A DNA stretch of 64,000 nt from Pseudomonas taiwanensis (GCF_013393345.1 NZ_QJRF01000053.1:60460-124459); one strand, 5' to 3'. Positions 9,655 through 19,617 are shown, counted from the first letter of the stretch. Notes: generated by a model not told the origin, from the sequence alone. Made by a program: numbers and translations.

Positions 9655-9795
9655 TTGTAGGGGCGAATTCATTCGCCATTGTAGGAGCTAGCTTGCTAGC
9701 GAAAAGTGGCCATTCGCTGGCAAGCCATCTCCTACGGGCATTGCAGCCACTTACAACACCTAATGCATACACAGCGAATGAATTCGCCCAACAGC
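9655..9795. repeat. Nested REP-type repeats
   Basis: The outer arms are GGGCGAATTCATTCGCC (about 9660) and GCGAATGAATTCGCCC (about 9775). Inside lies a GTAGGAGCTAGC / GCCATCTCCTAC inverted pair (9681-9735). The rest of the gap up to the yhhQ gene is its leader, in which I see no riboswitch. Confidence 0.7.
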
Positions 9796-9935
9796 GTTTT
9801 TGCCGCAGACGGATGCGGGCTCGGACGAAGCGTCTTTTCCTGACGCGAGGGTCAAGTTAGAATGCGCGCCGTCGTTGGCCAGGGGGCCGCGACATGGGTT
9901 CCCTCACCCCATCGGCAAAAAGGATGCGAACCACT

Positions 9936-10589
9936 ATGCCCGCTGCAACGCCCTCGATCTGGCGCCCGGCCCTGACCGGCCTGATCGCTTTCCACATCCT
10001 GATCATCATCGCCAGCAACTACCTGGTGCAGTTGCCTATTACCCTGTTCGGCTGGCACACCACCTGGGGCGCATTCAGCTTTCCCTTTATCTTCTTGGCC
10101 ACCGACCTGACCGTTCGCCTGATGGGCAAGCAGGCTGCGCGCCGGGTCATCGCGCGGGTCATGGTCCCGGCGCTGCTGGCGTCCTATGCGGTGTCGGTGC
10201 TGTTTCAGGAAGCGAGCTTCCAGGGCTTCGCCGCTCTCGGTGAGTTCAACCTGTTCGTCGCGCGGATCTCCCAGGCCAGCTTCCTCGCCTACGTACTGGG
10301 CCAGGTGCTGGATATCCAGGTCTTCGACCGCCTGCGGCAGATGCGCCAGTGGTGGATAGCCCCGGTGGCCTCGACCATCGCCGGCAACCTGCTGGATACC
10401 TTCGCCTTCTTCTCCGTGGCCTTCTGGCGCAGCGACAACCCCTTCATGGCCGAGCACTGGGTGGAGATCGCTACCGTCGACTATGGCGTCAAGCTGGCCA
10501 TCAGCCTGGTGTTCTTCGTGCCGCTCTACGGCATGTTGCTCGGCAGCATCCTGCGGTTGCTCAGCCCCCGTCCCGCACCTTCCCTCTAA
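9936..10589 (+). CDS. yhhQ: YhhQ/QueT-type queuosine precursor transporter
   Basis: 217 residues with about six membrane helices, belonging to the VUT family (inner-membrane uptake of 7-cyano- or 7-aminomethyl-7-deazaguanine for tRNA queuosine). Supporting segments are the Trp/Ser-rich N-terminal helix with ASNYLVQLPI, FPFIFLATDLTVRLMGKQAAR, and the internal RISQASFLAYVLGQVLDIQVFDRL, all typical of YhhQ. ATG 9936 has an AGGA about ten bases upstream; an in-frame ATG at 9924 is a less likely start. A hairpin-forming REP (10606-10640) separates it from the convergent deaminase gene. Confidence 0.88.
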   Translation: MPAATPSIWRPALTGLIAFHILIIIASNYLVQLPITLFGWHTTWGAFSFPFIFLATDLTVRLMGKQAARRVIARVMVPALLASYAVSVLFQEASFQGFAALGEFNLFVARISQASFLAYVLGQVLDIQVFDRLRQMRQWWIAPVASTIAGNLLDTFAFFSVAFWRSDNPFMAEHWVEIATVDYGVKLAISLVFFVPLYGMLLGSILRLLSPRPAPSL

Positions 10590-10605
10590 ACGCCTCGCAT
10601 AACCT

Positions 10606-10640
10606 GTAGGTTGGGCAGAGCGAAGCGAAACCCAACCTAC
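10606..10640. repeat. GTAGGTTGGG inverted repeat between convergent genes
   Basis: GTAGGTTGGG and CCCAACCTAC form a perfect ten-base stem around a 15-base loop. It is related to the longer copies at 25473 and 25620. It may serve as a bidirectional transcription end. Confidence 0.75.
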
Positions 10641-10653
10641 GAACGCCTTGTGC

Positions 10654-12113
<1,460 letters not shown>

Positions 12114-12698
12114 CTACAGTCGTTTCACTTCCAGCCGCCCCCGACTGATATCCCGCAGGACCTGCTCGAACCCGGCAATACGGCCCTCGGGCAGGGCCAG
12201 GACAAGCTCGGCGCCTTCGGCATCGAAGCGTTCACTTTCCACCAACACGTCGAACTCGGCGAGGCGCGCTTTCAGTAACGGCAGTTCAGCAAAACCGGGA
12301 TGGCAACTGATGCGACTGCGCGCCACCAGTTCCACACGCTGGCCGCCTTGCAGGCATTTGGCGGCGCTGCCGCCGTAGGCGCGGGCGAGGCCGCCGGTGC
12401 CGAGCTGGATTCCGCCGTAATAGCGGATCACCAGTACCGCGACCTGATCGCAGTCCTGGCCTTCGATGGCGGCGAGAATCGGGCGTCCGGCGGTGCCGCC
12501 GGGTTCGCCGTCGTCACTGAAACGGTACTGGTTGCCCAGCTTCCAGGCCCAGCAGTTGTGAGAAGCGCCGGGCTCGGACAGGCGTGCGATGAAGGCCTGG
12601 GCCTCCTCGACGCTGGCCACTGGGGCTGCGTGGGCGATGAAGCGGCTCTTCTTGATCTCCTCGCGATATTCGGCGGGAGCGGACAGCGTGTACGGCAT
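12114..12698 (-). CDS. YigZ/IMPACT family protein
   Basis: 194 residues, MPYTLSAPAEYREEIKKSRF onward. It has the UPF0029/IMPACT N-terminal domain (HNCWAWKLG, FSDDGEPGGTAGRPIL, VLVIRYYGGIQLGTGGLARAYG) and a smaller C-terminal ferredoxin-like domain. These motifs are diagnostic of the YigZ family. Eukaryotic IMPACT acts in translation control; the bacterial role is not settled. The start codon overlaps the stop of the upstream TetR gene by one base, so they are co-transcribed. Confidence 0.92.
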   Translation of the reverse strand: MPYTLSAPAEYREEIKKSRFIAHAAPVASVEEAQAFIARLSEPGASHNCWAWKLGNQYRFSDDGEPGGTAGRPILAAIEGQDCDQVAVLVIRYYGGIQLGTGGLARAYGGSAAKCLQGGQRVELVARSRISCHPGFAELPLLKARLAEFDVLVESERFDAEGAELVLALPEGRIAGFEQVLRDISRGRLEVKRL

Positions 12699-13366
12699 CA
12701 GGCGGTCGCGGGCGGAGTCAGGCCGCAGCCCTTGAGGATGATCTGGATGAGGTTCTGCGTGGCCGCTTCGAAGTCTTCCTTGGTCAGGCGCTTGCGGCCG
12801 GTGACGCGGCAGATCTGGGTGTTGAAGTCGGCGTAATGCTGGGTGCTGCCCCAGAGCAGGAAGATCAGGTTGACCGGGTCCACCGGGTCCATCTTGCCGG
12901 CGGCGATCCAGGCTTCGAACACGCCCGCGCGGCCCTTGAACCAGGTCCGATAGTCCTGATCGAAGTGCTCGGCCAGGCAGCCACCGCCGCTGATGATCTC
13001 CATGGCGAAGATCTTCGAGGCCAGCGGGTGACGTCGGGAGAACTCCATCTTGGCGCGGATGTAGCGGGCCAGCGCCTCGGCCGGGTCATCTTCGGCGGTG
13101 AGAGCGTTGAAGGTGCTGTCCCAGAGTTCCAGGTGGTTGCTCAATACCGCGATATACAGCCCCAGCTTGTTGCTGAAGTAGTAATGCAGGTTGGCCTTGG
13201 GCAGCCCGGCGCGCACGGCGATGGTGTTCATGCTGGTGCCTTTGAATCCGTGGCGGGCGAACTCTTCTTCCGCAGCAGCGAGTATCAGCTCTTCGTTCTT
13301 CTGACGGATACGGCCGGCGGGTTTGATGGAAGGGTCCGGGCTGTGGGCGGGCACCAGTGAAGTCAT
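12698..13366 (-). CDS. TetR-family transcriptional regulator (RutR-like)
   Basis: 222 residues. The HTH region (ILAAAEEEFARHGFKGTSMN, then AVRAGLPKANLHYYFSNKLGL) is a textbook TetR DNA-binding domain. The C-terminal half (RRHPLASKIFAMEIISGG, FLLWGSTQHYADFNTQ) resembles the RutR/YcdC ligand-binding domain, which in relatives senses pyrimidine breakdown products. The neighbouring bauABC genes handle beta-alanine, the end product of uracil breakdown, so a link is possible but inferred. The ATG has AAGGAAG upstream and starts a shared transcript with yigZ. Confidence 0.88.
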   Translation of the reverse strand: MTSLVPAHSPDPSIKPAGRIRQKNEELILAAAEEEFARHGFKGTSMNTIAVRAGLPKANLHYYFSNKLGLYIAVLSNHLELWDSTFNALTAEDDPAEALARYIRAKMEFSRRHPLASKIFAMEIISGGGCLAEHFDQDYRTWFKGRAGVFEAWIAAGKMDPVDPVNLIFLLWGSTQHYADFNTQICRVTGRKRLTKEDFEAATQNLIQIILKGCGLTPPATA

Positions 13367-13497
13367 AGGCTTCCTTATTGTAAGAGGGGGTTGGCGACAG
13401 CACTGATAACCCAGGATGACCGCGCCTACAAGCGAAACTGGAGCATCGGTCAGGTTATTCGCGGATTTGTCCGGGCTGCACCGGAATGGAGCTTGAG

Positions 13498-13586
13498 CGT
13501 AGGGTGGATCACGCTTCACCGATCCACCATCGGTGCCGGGCTTGGCCTCGTTGATGGATGTAAAAAGCGACATCCACCCTACAAGA
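13498..13586. repeat. GTAGGGTGGAT...ATCCACCCTAC inverted repeat
   Basis: Outer arms GTAGGGTGGAT and ATCCACCCTAC enclose a shorter GGATCACGC/GATCCACC pair. Related sequences recur at 22609-22731, 34904-35300 and 60690-60740. Confidence 0.7.
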
Positions 13587-13595
13587 TCCGGTTCC

Positions 13596-14516
13596 TCAAC
13601 TGGTTGCGGCCAGCGCTTCCAGGAAACTCTCCAGCACCAGGTGCGGCCGGCGACCCTTGCGGGTTACCGAGGCGAGAGACAGGTCATAGAAACGGCTCGC
13701 CGGTTTCAGCGCCCGCAGGCGCCCCTGTTGCACCCAGAAGGTGGCGTAGTGGTCCGGCAGATAGCCAATGTAGCGCCCGGTGAGGATCAGGAAGGCCATG
13801 CCCTCGCGGTCCGAGGCGCTGGCCGTGCTGTTGAGCACCTGGTAGTGCGACTGGATTTCCGCCGGCAGGCGGAAGGTGGGGGCGATGGCGTCTTGCTCAT
13901 TCAGGCGCTCGTCGCTCAGTTGCGCATCGTCGGCATAGAACAGCGGGTGGCCGACGGCGCAGTAGAGCAACGAACGCTCGCTGTACAGCGGCTGATACTC
14001 CAGGCCGGAGAGGGCCGCGGTCTGCGGTACCACGCCGACGTGCAAGCGTCCGTCGAGGACCCCTTGCTCCACTTCGCTGGGTGGCGTCATGCGGATGTTG
14101 ATCTGCACATCCGGCCCGAGGGTCTTGAGGCGGGCGAGGGCGTTGGTAATGCGCATGTGCGGCAGGGTCACCAGGTTGTCGGTGAGGCCAATGTTCAGCT
14201 CGCCGCGCAAGTGCTGGTGCAGGCCATTGACCTCGGTGCGGAAGGTTTCCAGCGCCGCCAGCAACTGCATGGACGACTGGAACACCTCGCGGCCTTCCTC
14301 GGTCAGCGCGAAGCCGGCGCGGCCACGCTGGCACAGGCGCAGCCCGAGGCGTTGCTCCAGGTCGCTCATCTGCTGGCTGATGGCCGAGCGGCCGATGCCC
14401 AGCACGCTCTCGGCAGCGGAGAAACCGCCGCATTCCACCACGCTGCGGAAGATGCGCAGCAGGCGGATGTCGAAATCGCTGACCTGCGCCAGCGGTTCGG
14501 GGCGGCGGCTGCTCAT
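13596..14516 (-). CDS. bauR: LysR-family activator of the beta-alanine genes
   Basis: 306 residues with the LysR winged helix (FDIRLLRIFRSVVECGGFSA, then IGRSAISQQMSDLEQRLGLRL) and an effector domain. It is divergent from the omega-aminotransferase gene 120 bases away. In P. aeruginosa the same position beside bauA is held by bauR, which activates bauABCD in response to beta-alanine. The symbol rests on this synteny and domain type. The shared gap should hold its operator. Confidence 0.85.
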   Translation of the reverse strand: MSSRRPEPLAQVSDFDIRLLRIFRSVVECGGFSAAESVLGIGRSAISQQMSDLEQRLGLRLCQRGRAGFALTEEGREVFQSSMQLLAALETFRTEVNGLHQHLRGELNIGLTDNLVTLPHMRITNALARLKTLGPDVQINIRMTPPSEVEQGVLDGRLHVGVVPQTAALSGLEYQPLYSERSLLYCAVGHPLFYADDAQLSDERLNEQDAIAPTFRLPAEIQSHYQVLNSTASASDREGMAFLILTGRYIGYLPDHYATFWVQQGRLRALKPASRFYDLSLASVTRKGRRPHLVLESFLEALAATS

Positions 14517-14636
14517 GGTTTAGTAACCTCTGATCTAAAGATAAGTAAAGTTGGATTTTCGTGACTTTATGCCCGTGGCAATGTCGGCAGCAAGTAGCGC
14601 GTCGTTCCTCAGAACAAGACACTTTCGAGGCCATAC

Positions 14637-15983
14637 ATGAACATGCCGCAGACCGCCCAGCTTCCCCTCGCCAGCCAGCTCAAGCTGGACGCTCACTGGA
14701 TGCCGTTCTCCGCCAACCGCAACTTCCAGCGCGACCCGCGCCTGATCGTCGCCGCCGAAGGCAGCTGGCTGATCGACGACCAGGGCCGCCGCATCTATGA
14801 CAGCCTCTCCGGCCTGTGGACCTGCGGTGCCGGCCACTCGCGCAAGGAAATCCAGGAAGCCGTGGCCAAGCAGCTCGGCACCCTCGACTACTCCCCGGGT
14901 TTCCAGTACGGCCATCCGCTGTCCTTCCAGCTGGCCGAGAAGATTGCCAACCTGACCCCCGGCGAACTGAACCACGTGTTCTTCACGGGCTCCGGCTCCG
15001 AGTGCGCCGACACTTCCATCAAGATGGCCCGCGCCTACTGGCGCCTGAAAGGCCAACCGCAGAAGACCAAACTGATCGGCCGCGCCCGTGGCTACCACGG
15101 CGTGAACGTCGCCGGCACCGCCCTGGGCGGCATCGGTGGCAACCGCAAGATGTTCGGCCAACTGATGGACGTCGACCACCTGCCGCACACCCTGCAGCCG
15201 GGCCTGGCCTTCACCAAGGGCGCTGCCGAAACCGGCGGCGTGGAACTGGCCAACGAACTGCTGAAGCTGATCGAACTGCACGACGCGTCCAACATCGCCG
15301 CCGTGATCGTCGAGCCGATGTCCGGCTCCGCTGGCGTGATCGTGCCGCCGGCCGGCTACCTGCAGCGCCTGCGCGAAATCTGCGACCAGAACAACATCCT
15401 GCTGATCTTCGACGAAGTGATCACTGCCTTCGGCCGCATGGGCACCATGACCGGCGCCGAGTACTTCGGCGTGACCCCGGACCTGATGAACGTGGCCAAG
15501 CAGGTCACCAACGGCGCCATCCCCATGGGCGCAGTGATCGCCAGCCGCGAGATCTACCAGACCTTCATGAACCAGGCGACGCCCGAATACGCCGTCGAGT
15601 TCACCCACGGCTACACCTACTCCGCACACCCGGTCGCCTGCGCCGCTGGCCTGGCCGCCCTGGACCTGCTGGAGAAGGAAAACCTGGTGCAGCAATCCGC
15701 CGAACTGGCCCCGCACTTCGAGAAGGCCATCCATGGCCTGAAGGGCGCCAAGCACGTCATCGACATTCGCAACTGCGGCCTGGCCGGTGCCCTGCAGATT
15801 GCCCCGCGTGACGGCGATGCCATCGTCCGTCCGTTCGAGGCCGGCATGGCCCTGTGGAAAGCCGGTTTCTACGTCCGCTTCGGTGGCGACACCCTGCAGT
15901 TCGGACCGACCTTCAACGCCAAGCCGGAAGAACTGGATCGCCTGTTCGACGCCGTCGGCCAGGCCCTGCAGGGCGTCAACTGA
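14637..15983 (+). CDS. bauA: Beta-alanine:pyruvate aminotransferase (omega-transaminase)
   Basis: 448 residues, class III PLP aminotransferase. K288, in NVAKQVTNGAIPMG, is the PLP lysine, the same number as in known Pseudomonas omega-transaminases. Other landmarks are SGLWTCGAGHSRKEIQ, FFTGSGSECADTSIKMARAY, ARGYHGVNVAGTALGGIGGN and the cofactor Asp in LLIFDEVITAFGRMG. It converts beta-alanine and pyruvate to malonate semialdehyde and alanine, which the downstream BauC dehydrogenase oxidises. Transcribed with bauB, whose ATG overlaps the stop. Confidence 0.95.
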   Translation: MNMPQTAQLPLASQLKLDAHWMPFSANRNFQRDPRLIVAAEGSWLIDDQGRRIYDSLSGLWTCGAGHSRKEIQEAVAKQLGTLDYSPGFQYGHPLSFQLAEKIANLTPGELNHVFFTGSGSECADTSIKMARAYWRLKGQPQKTKLIGRARGYHGVNVAGTALGGIGGNRKMFGQLMDVDHLPHTLQPGLAFTKGAAETGGVELANELLKLIELHDASNIAAVIVEPMSGSAGVIVPPAGYLQRLREICDQNNILLIFDEVITAFGRMGTMTGAEYFGVTPDLMNVAKQVTNGAIPMGAVIASREIYQTFMNQATPEYAVEFTHGYTYSAHPVACAAGLAALDLLEKENLVQQSAELAPHFEKAIHGLKGAKHVIDIRNCGLAGALQIAPRDGDAIVRPFEAGMALWKAGFYVRFGGDTLQFGPTFNAKPEELDRLFDAVGQALQGVN

Positions 15984-16270
15984 TGAGCCAACGCCCCCAG
16001 GCCGTGCCCACCGTGCAGGTGGATAACGACGAGGTGATCGTCACCGAGTGGCGCTTCGCCCCCGGTGCCGAAACCGGTCGCCACCGCCATGGCTATGACT
16101 ACGTCGTGGTGCCGATGACCAACGGCACCCTGCTGCTGGAAACCCCGGAGGGCGACAAACACGCCCCCCTGGTGGCCGGCCAGAGTTACTTCCGCAAGGC
16201 GGGCGTCGAACACAACGTGATCAACGCCAGCGACCACGAAGTAGTCTTCGTGGAAACAGAATTGAAATAG
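15983..16270 (+). CDS. bauB: Cupin protein of the beta-alanine operon
   Basis: 95 residues forming one cupin barrel. The metal-binding His pattern is visible (GRHRHGYDYVVVP and GVEHNVINASDHE). The start is the ATG overlapping the bauA stop, which excludes longer readings in the same frame. In P. aeruginosa a protein of this kind lies between bauA and bauC; its exact biochemical role is not firmly known. Confidence 0.88.
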   Translation: MSQRPQAVPTVQVDNDEVIVTEWRFAPGAETGRHRHGYDYVVVPMTNGTLLLETPEGDKHAPLVAGQSYFRKAGVEHNVINASDHEVVFVETELK

Positions 16271-16283
16271 CGCACGGACTGCC

Positions 16284-16322
16284 CCCTCTCCCTCTGGGAG
16301 AGGGCCGGGGGTGAGGGTAATA
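16284..16322. repeat. CCCTCTCCCTCTGGGAGAGGG intergenic palindrome
   Basis: A self-complementary CCCTCTCCC / GGGAGAGGG core followed by GGGGGTGAGGG. Further copies occur near 44250, 44415, 50240, 60490 and 60630, so this is a dispersed family; here it sits between bauB and bauC and could form an attenuating hairpin. Confidence 0.7.
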
Positions 16323-16381
16323 CCCGCCCCTCGGACCTGCCGGCGCCACCAAGACAAAAGCCCTACAAGAGACCCCCACCC

Positions 16382-17878
16382 ATGAGCCTCATCCCGCACC
16401 TGATCAACGGCGAACGCATCGACGACCAAGGCCGCACCGCGGACGTGTTCAACCCGTCCACCGGCGAAGCCCACCGCAAGGTTGGCCTGGCCAGCCGCGC
16501 CACCATCCAGCAGGCCATCGACGCCGCCAAGGCCGCTTTCCCGGCCTGGCGCAACACCCCGCCGGCCAAGCGCGCCCAGGTGCTGTTCCGCTTCAAGCAA
16601 CTGCTGGAGCAGAACGAGGCGGTGATCTCCAAGCTGATCGCCGAAGAGCATGGCAAGACCCTCGAAGACGCCGCCGGTGAACTCAAGCGCGGCATCGAGA
16701 ACGTCGAATACGCCTGCGCCGCCCCGGAAATCCTCAAGGGCGAATACACCCGCAACGTCGGCCCGAACATCGACGCCTGGAGCGACTTCCAGCCGCTGGG
16801 CGTGGTCGCCGGCATCACCCCGTTCAACTTCCCGGCCATGGTGCCGTTGTGGATGTACCCGCTGGCCATCGCCTGCGGCAACACCTTCATCCTCAAGCCC
16901 TCCGAGCGTGACCCGAGCTCCACCCTGCTGATCGCCGAACTCTTCCATCAGGCCGGCCTGCCCAAGGGCGTGCTGAACGTGGTCAACGGCGACAAGGAAG
17001 CCGTGGACGCGCTGATCGAAGCCCCGGAAGTCAAAGCCCTGAGCTTCGTCGGCTCGACCCCGATCGCCGAATACATCTATGCCGAAGGCACCAAGCGCGG
17101 CAAGCGCGTGCAGGCCCTGGGTGGCGCGAAGAACCACGCCGTGCTGATGCCCGACGCCGACCTCGACAACGCCGTCAGCGCGCTGATGGGCGCGGCTTAT
17201 GGTTCCTGCGGCGAGCGCTGCATGGCCATCTCCGTGGCCGTCTGTGTGGGCGACCAGATCGCCGATGCGCTGGTCGACAAGATCGTCCCGCAGATCAAGG
17301 GCCTGAAGATCGGCGCCGGCACCAACTGCGGCCTCGACATGGGCCCGCTGGTCACCGCCGCCGCCCGCGACAAGGTGGTCGGTTATATCGACGACGGCGT
17401 CGCTGCCGGCGCCAAGCTGGTGGTGGACGGTCGCGGCTACCGCGTCGCCGGTCATGAAGACGGTTACTTCGTCGGCGGCACCCTGTTCGACAACGTCACC
17501 GCCGACATGCGTATCTACCAGGAAGAAATCTTCGGCCCGGTGCTCTGCATCGTTCGCGTTGGCAGCCTGGAAGACGCCATGCAGCTGATCAACGACCACG
17601 AGTACGGCAACGGCACCTGCATCTTCACCCGCGACGGCGAAGCCGCCCGCCTGTTCTGCGACGAAATCGAAGTGGGCATGGTCGGCGTCAACGTGCCGCT
17701 GCCGGTCCCGGTGGCCTACCACAGCTTCGGCGGCTGGAAGCGCTCGCTGTTCGGCGACCTCCACGCCTACGGCCCGGACGGCGTGCGCTTCTACACCCGC
17801 CGCAAGGCCATCACCCAGCGCTGGCCGCAACGCGCCAGCCACGAGGCGGCGCAATTCGCCTTCCCCAGCAACGGCTGA
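16382..17878 (+). CDS. bauC: Malonate-semialdehyde / methylmalonate-semialdehyde dehydrogenase
   Basis: 498 residues of the MmsA-type aldehyde dehydrogenase family. NAD-site and catalytic segments are clear: ITPFNFPAMVPLWMYPLAIA, FILKPSERDPS, FVGSTPIAEYIY, ALGGAKNHAVLMPDAD, and the nucleophile C280 in GSCGERCMAIS. MmsA-type enzymes convert the semialdehyde to acetyl-CoA or propionyl-CoA with CO2 release. The bau context indicates beta-alanine-derived malonate semialdehyde. A perfect hairpin terminator follows. The permease gene bauD of P. aeruginosa is not next in line here. Confidence 0.93.
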   Translation: MSLIPHLINGERIDDQGRTADVFNPSTGEAHRKVGLASRATIQQAIDAAKAAFPAWRNTPPAKRAQVLFRFKQLLEQNEAVISKLIAEEHGKTLEDAAGELKRGIENVEYACAAPEILKGEYTRNVGPNIDAWSDFQPLGVVAGITPFNFPAMVPLWMYPLAIACGNTFILKPSERDPSSTLLIAELFHQAGLPKGVLNVVNGDKEAVDALIEAPEVKALSFVGSTPIAEYIYAEGTKRGKRVQALGGAKNHAVLMPDADLDNAVSALMGAAYGSCGERCMAISVAVCVGDQIADALVDKIVPQIKGLKIGAGTNCGLDMGPLVTAAARDKVVGYIDDGVAAGAKLVVDGRGYRVAGHEDGYFVGGTLFDNVTADMRIYQEEIFGPVLCIVRVGSLEDAMQLINDHEYGNGTCIFTRDGEAARLFCDEIEVGMVGVNVPLPVPVAYHSFGGWKRSLFGDLHAYGPDGVRFYTRRKAITQRWPQRASHEAAQFAFPSNG

Positions 17879-17895
17879 GTGATGCGTTGAAACAG

Positions 17896-17923
17896 AAAGC
17901 CCCGGTGATTGCCGGGGCTTTTC
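17896..17923 (+). terminator. Terminator of the bauABC operon
   Basis: AAAGCCCCGG and CCGGGGCTTTT arms with a six-base loop, ending in a T-rich tract. Confidence 0.9.
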
Positions 17924-18040
17924 TTTGATGGGTACCGCGTCGTTCCAGCGGAGCGCCGCCTGCGATACCCATCAGAGCCTAGAGGCACGGATGTAGGTTG
18001 TGGCTGAGCTATGCGAAGCCCAACGATACCGGGCGGACGG

Positions 18041-18856
18041 CTATTTGCCGGTCTTGCGATTGCGCACGAACAGCACCTTTCCCCCGGTCGTGGTGGTTCC
18101 ACGTTCCTCAAGTTCGAAGCGATGAGGGTTTCCCTTGATCAGGTCGCTCAGCTTCTTGAAGCCGTACAAACGTGGATCGAAGTCGGTTCGAATCTTGGTG
18201 ATATCGGAGCCAACTGCCGCAAGCGGCGCCCAGCCGTCTTCGTCGTCGAGTCCGTCGATCACCGTGGCGATCGCATCCACCGGAACCTTCTGCGGCTTGA
18301 TCGGAGCAGGCTTGTCAGTCGATTTGGCTGGCTCGGCGGCTGGCGCTGGAGCTGCGGGCTGTGGTTTGTCGCCGCTGGCAGCGGGCTCCGGCAGCACCTC
18401 CGCGCGCAGTATCTCCGTATAGATGAACTTGTCGCAGGCGGAGACAAAGGGCTTCGGGGTCTTCTCTTCACCGAAGCCGTATACGGTCAGACCTTCTTCT
18501 CTCAAGCGCGCGGCCAGACGGGTGAAATCGCTATCGCTGGAAACCAGGCAGAAGCCATCGAAACGCCGGGTGTAGAGCAGGTCCATGGCGTCGATGATCA
18601 GTGAGCTGTCGGTGGCGTTTTTGCCCTTGGTGTAGGCGAACTGCTGGATCGGTTGGATGGAGTGGTCGAGTAGGACTTTCTTCCAGCTGCCGAGCTGCGG
18701 TGCGGTCCAGTCGCCATAGATGCGTTTGACACTGGCGACGCCGTACTTGGCGATCTCTTCGAAAAGGCCTTCGATGATGGACGCTTGTGCGTTGTCGGCA
18801 TCGATGAGCACGGCGAGGTGCTTCTGTTGGTGCGTTGGGTGGGCTTTGCTGGCCAT
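18041..18856 (-). CDS. NYN-domain (LabA-like) nuclease with C-terminal OST-HTH/LOTUS domain
   Basis: 271 residues. The N-terminal NYN domain (PIN-like RNase fold) has the expected acidic positions: LAVLIDADNAQASIIEG, KGKNATDSSLIIDAMDLLY and LVSSDSDFTRLAARLREEG. A Pro/Ala-rich linker (about 150-185) leads to an OST-HTH/LOTUS RNA-binding domain (DGWAPLAAVGSDI, DFDPRLYGFKKLSDLI). Such proteins are predicted RNases; the bacterial target is unknown. Transcribed alone, convergent with bauC, with GGATGAACC before the ATG. Confidence 0.9.
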   Translation of the reverse strand: MASKAHPTHQQKHLAVLIDADNAQASIIEGLFEEIAKYGVASVKRIYGDWTAPQLGSWKKVLLDHSIQPIQQFAYTKGKNATDSSLIIDAMDLLYTRRFDGFCLVSSDSDFTRLAARLREEGLTVYGFGEEKTPKPFVSACDKFIYTEILRAEVLPEPAASGDKPQPAAPAPAAEPAKSTDKPAPIKPQKVPVDAIATVIDGLDDEDGWAPLAAVGSDITKIRTDFDPRLYGFKKLSDLIKGNPHRFELEERGTTTTGGKVLFVRNRKTGK

Positions 18857-18943
18857 GGTTCATCCTTGAAGGGGGATGGCTGAACATACTGCGAAGTCAT
18901 TGAGCAGCGCCAACCCATCGGACGGAGGAATTGCGGTTTGCTG

Positions 18944-18968
18944 TTTGGTGGTTACTATAACCACCAAA
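18944..18968. promoter_or_regulatory. hicAB operator overlapping the promoter
   Basis: A perfect 11-base inverted repeat, TTTGGTGGTTA and TAACCACCAAA, with a three-base centre. The candidate -10 TACTAT (18953-18958) lies in its middle, 16 bases after TTGCGG. HicB antitoxins with a ribbon-helix-helix domain commonly repress their own promoter, so this is the likely HicB site. Confidence 0.75.
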
Positions 18969-19005
18969 TCCACGCCAAGGACCGGACGCGAACAGTCGAC
19001 AACTC

Positions 19006-19170
19006 ATGGAACTGATCGAAGCCGATGGATGGTTTCTGGTCAGAACCCGAGGCAGTCACCATCACTTCAAGCACCCGACGAAGCCGGGACTGGTGACGAT
19101 CCCGCATCCGAAGAAAGACCTGCTGGCCCGGACGGTGGCGAGCATTCTCAAACAGGCCGGACTCAAGTGA
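19006..19170 (+). CDS. hicA: HicA mRNA-interferase toxin (start codon unclear)
   Basis: 54 residues from ATG 19006: ELIEADGWFLVRTRGSHHHF, then KHPTKPGLVTIPHP and a SILKQAGL end. This is a near-consensus HicA double-stranded-RNA-binding-like toxin with the catalytic His in GSHHHF. HicA relatives usually begin about six residues earlier (MNSRQL...). Here the aligned codon at 18988 is GCG, seven bases after an AAGG, so the native start seems lost and the ATG used would clip the first helix. It is followed 32 bases later by hicB. Confidence 0.8.
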   Translation: MELIEADGWFLVRTRGSHHHFKHPTKPGLVTIPHPKKDLLARTVASILKQAGLK

Positions 19171-19202
19171 GCCAGTCGCATCCACTCCAGAGGAGCCACG
19201 TC

Positions 19203-19610
19203 ATGCTTTACCCGATCGCAATCCTTCCCGGTGACGACGGCCACGCCTGGGGTGTGGAGGTTCCTGATCTGCCTGGCTGCTTCTCCGCAGGGGACGACCT
19301 GGACGATGCGATGGCCATGGCGCGGGAAGCCATGGCGGGTCACCTGGAAATTCTGGCGGAGGGGGGCGCACCGATTCCGGTGGCGAGGAAGGTGACCTTC
19401 CATGCGGCCAATCCGGAGTTTGTCGGCTGTACCTGGGCGCTGGTGGATATCGACGTGACCCGCTACATGGGCAAGGCGGAGAAGCTGAACATCACGCTGC
19501 CGGGGTATCTGCTCAATCGTATCGATGAGTATGTGCGCAGCCATCCGGAGCAGAAGAGCCGCTCGGGGTTTCTGGCGGCAGCGGCGTTGCGGGTGTTGCA
19601 GGAGGGGTGA
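19203..19610 (+). CDS. hicB: HicB antitoxin with CopG-type C-terminus
   Basis: 135 residues. The N-terminal HicB fold (YPIAILPGDDGHAWGVEVPD, then LPGCFSAGDDLDDAMAMARE) neutralises HicA. The C-terminal part (KAEKLNITLPGYLLNRIDEY, then SRSGFLAAAALRVLQEG) is a ribbon-helix-helix DNA-binding domain. It probably binds the palindrome at 18944. A GAGGAG ribosome site precedes ATG 19203. A REP element follows the stop. Confidence 0.93.
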   Translation: MLYPIAILPGDDGHAWGVEVPDLPGCFSAGDDLDDAMAMAREAMAGHLEILAEGGAPIPVARKVTFHAANPEFVGCTWALVDIDVTRYMGKAEKLNITLPGYLLNRIDEYVRSHPEQKSRSGFLAAAALRVLQEG

Positions 19611-19617
19611 TGCCTGC

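Noticed and set aside
9796..9935. A preQ1 riboswitch before yhhQ
   Set aside because: No recognisable aptamer hairpin with the A-rich tail, nor a type II layout, could be read in the leader.
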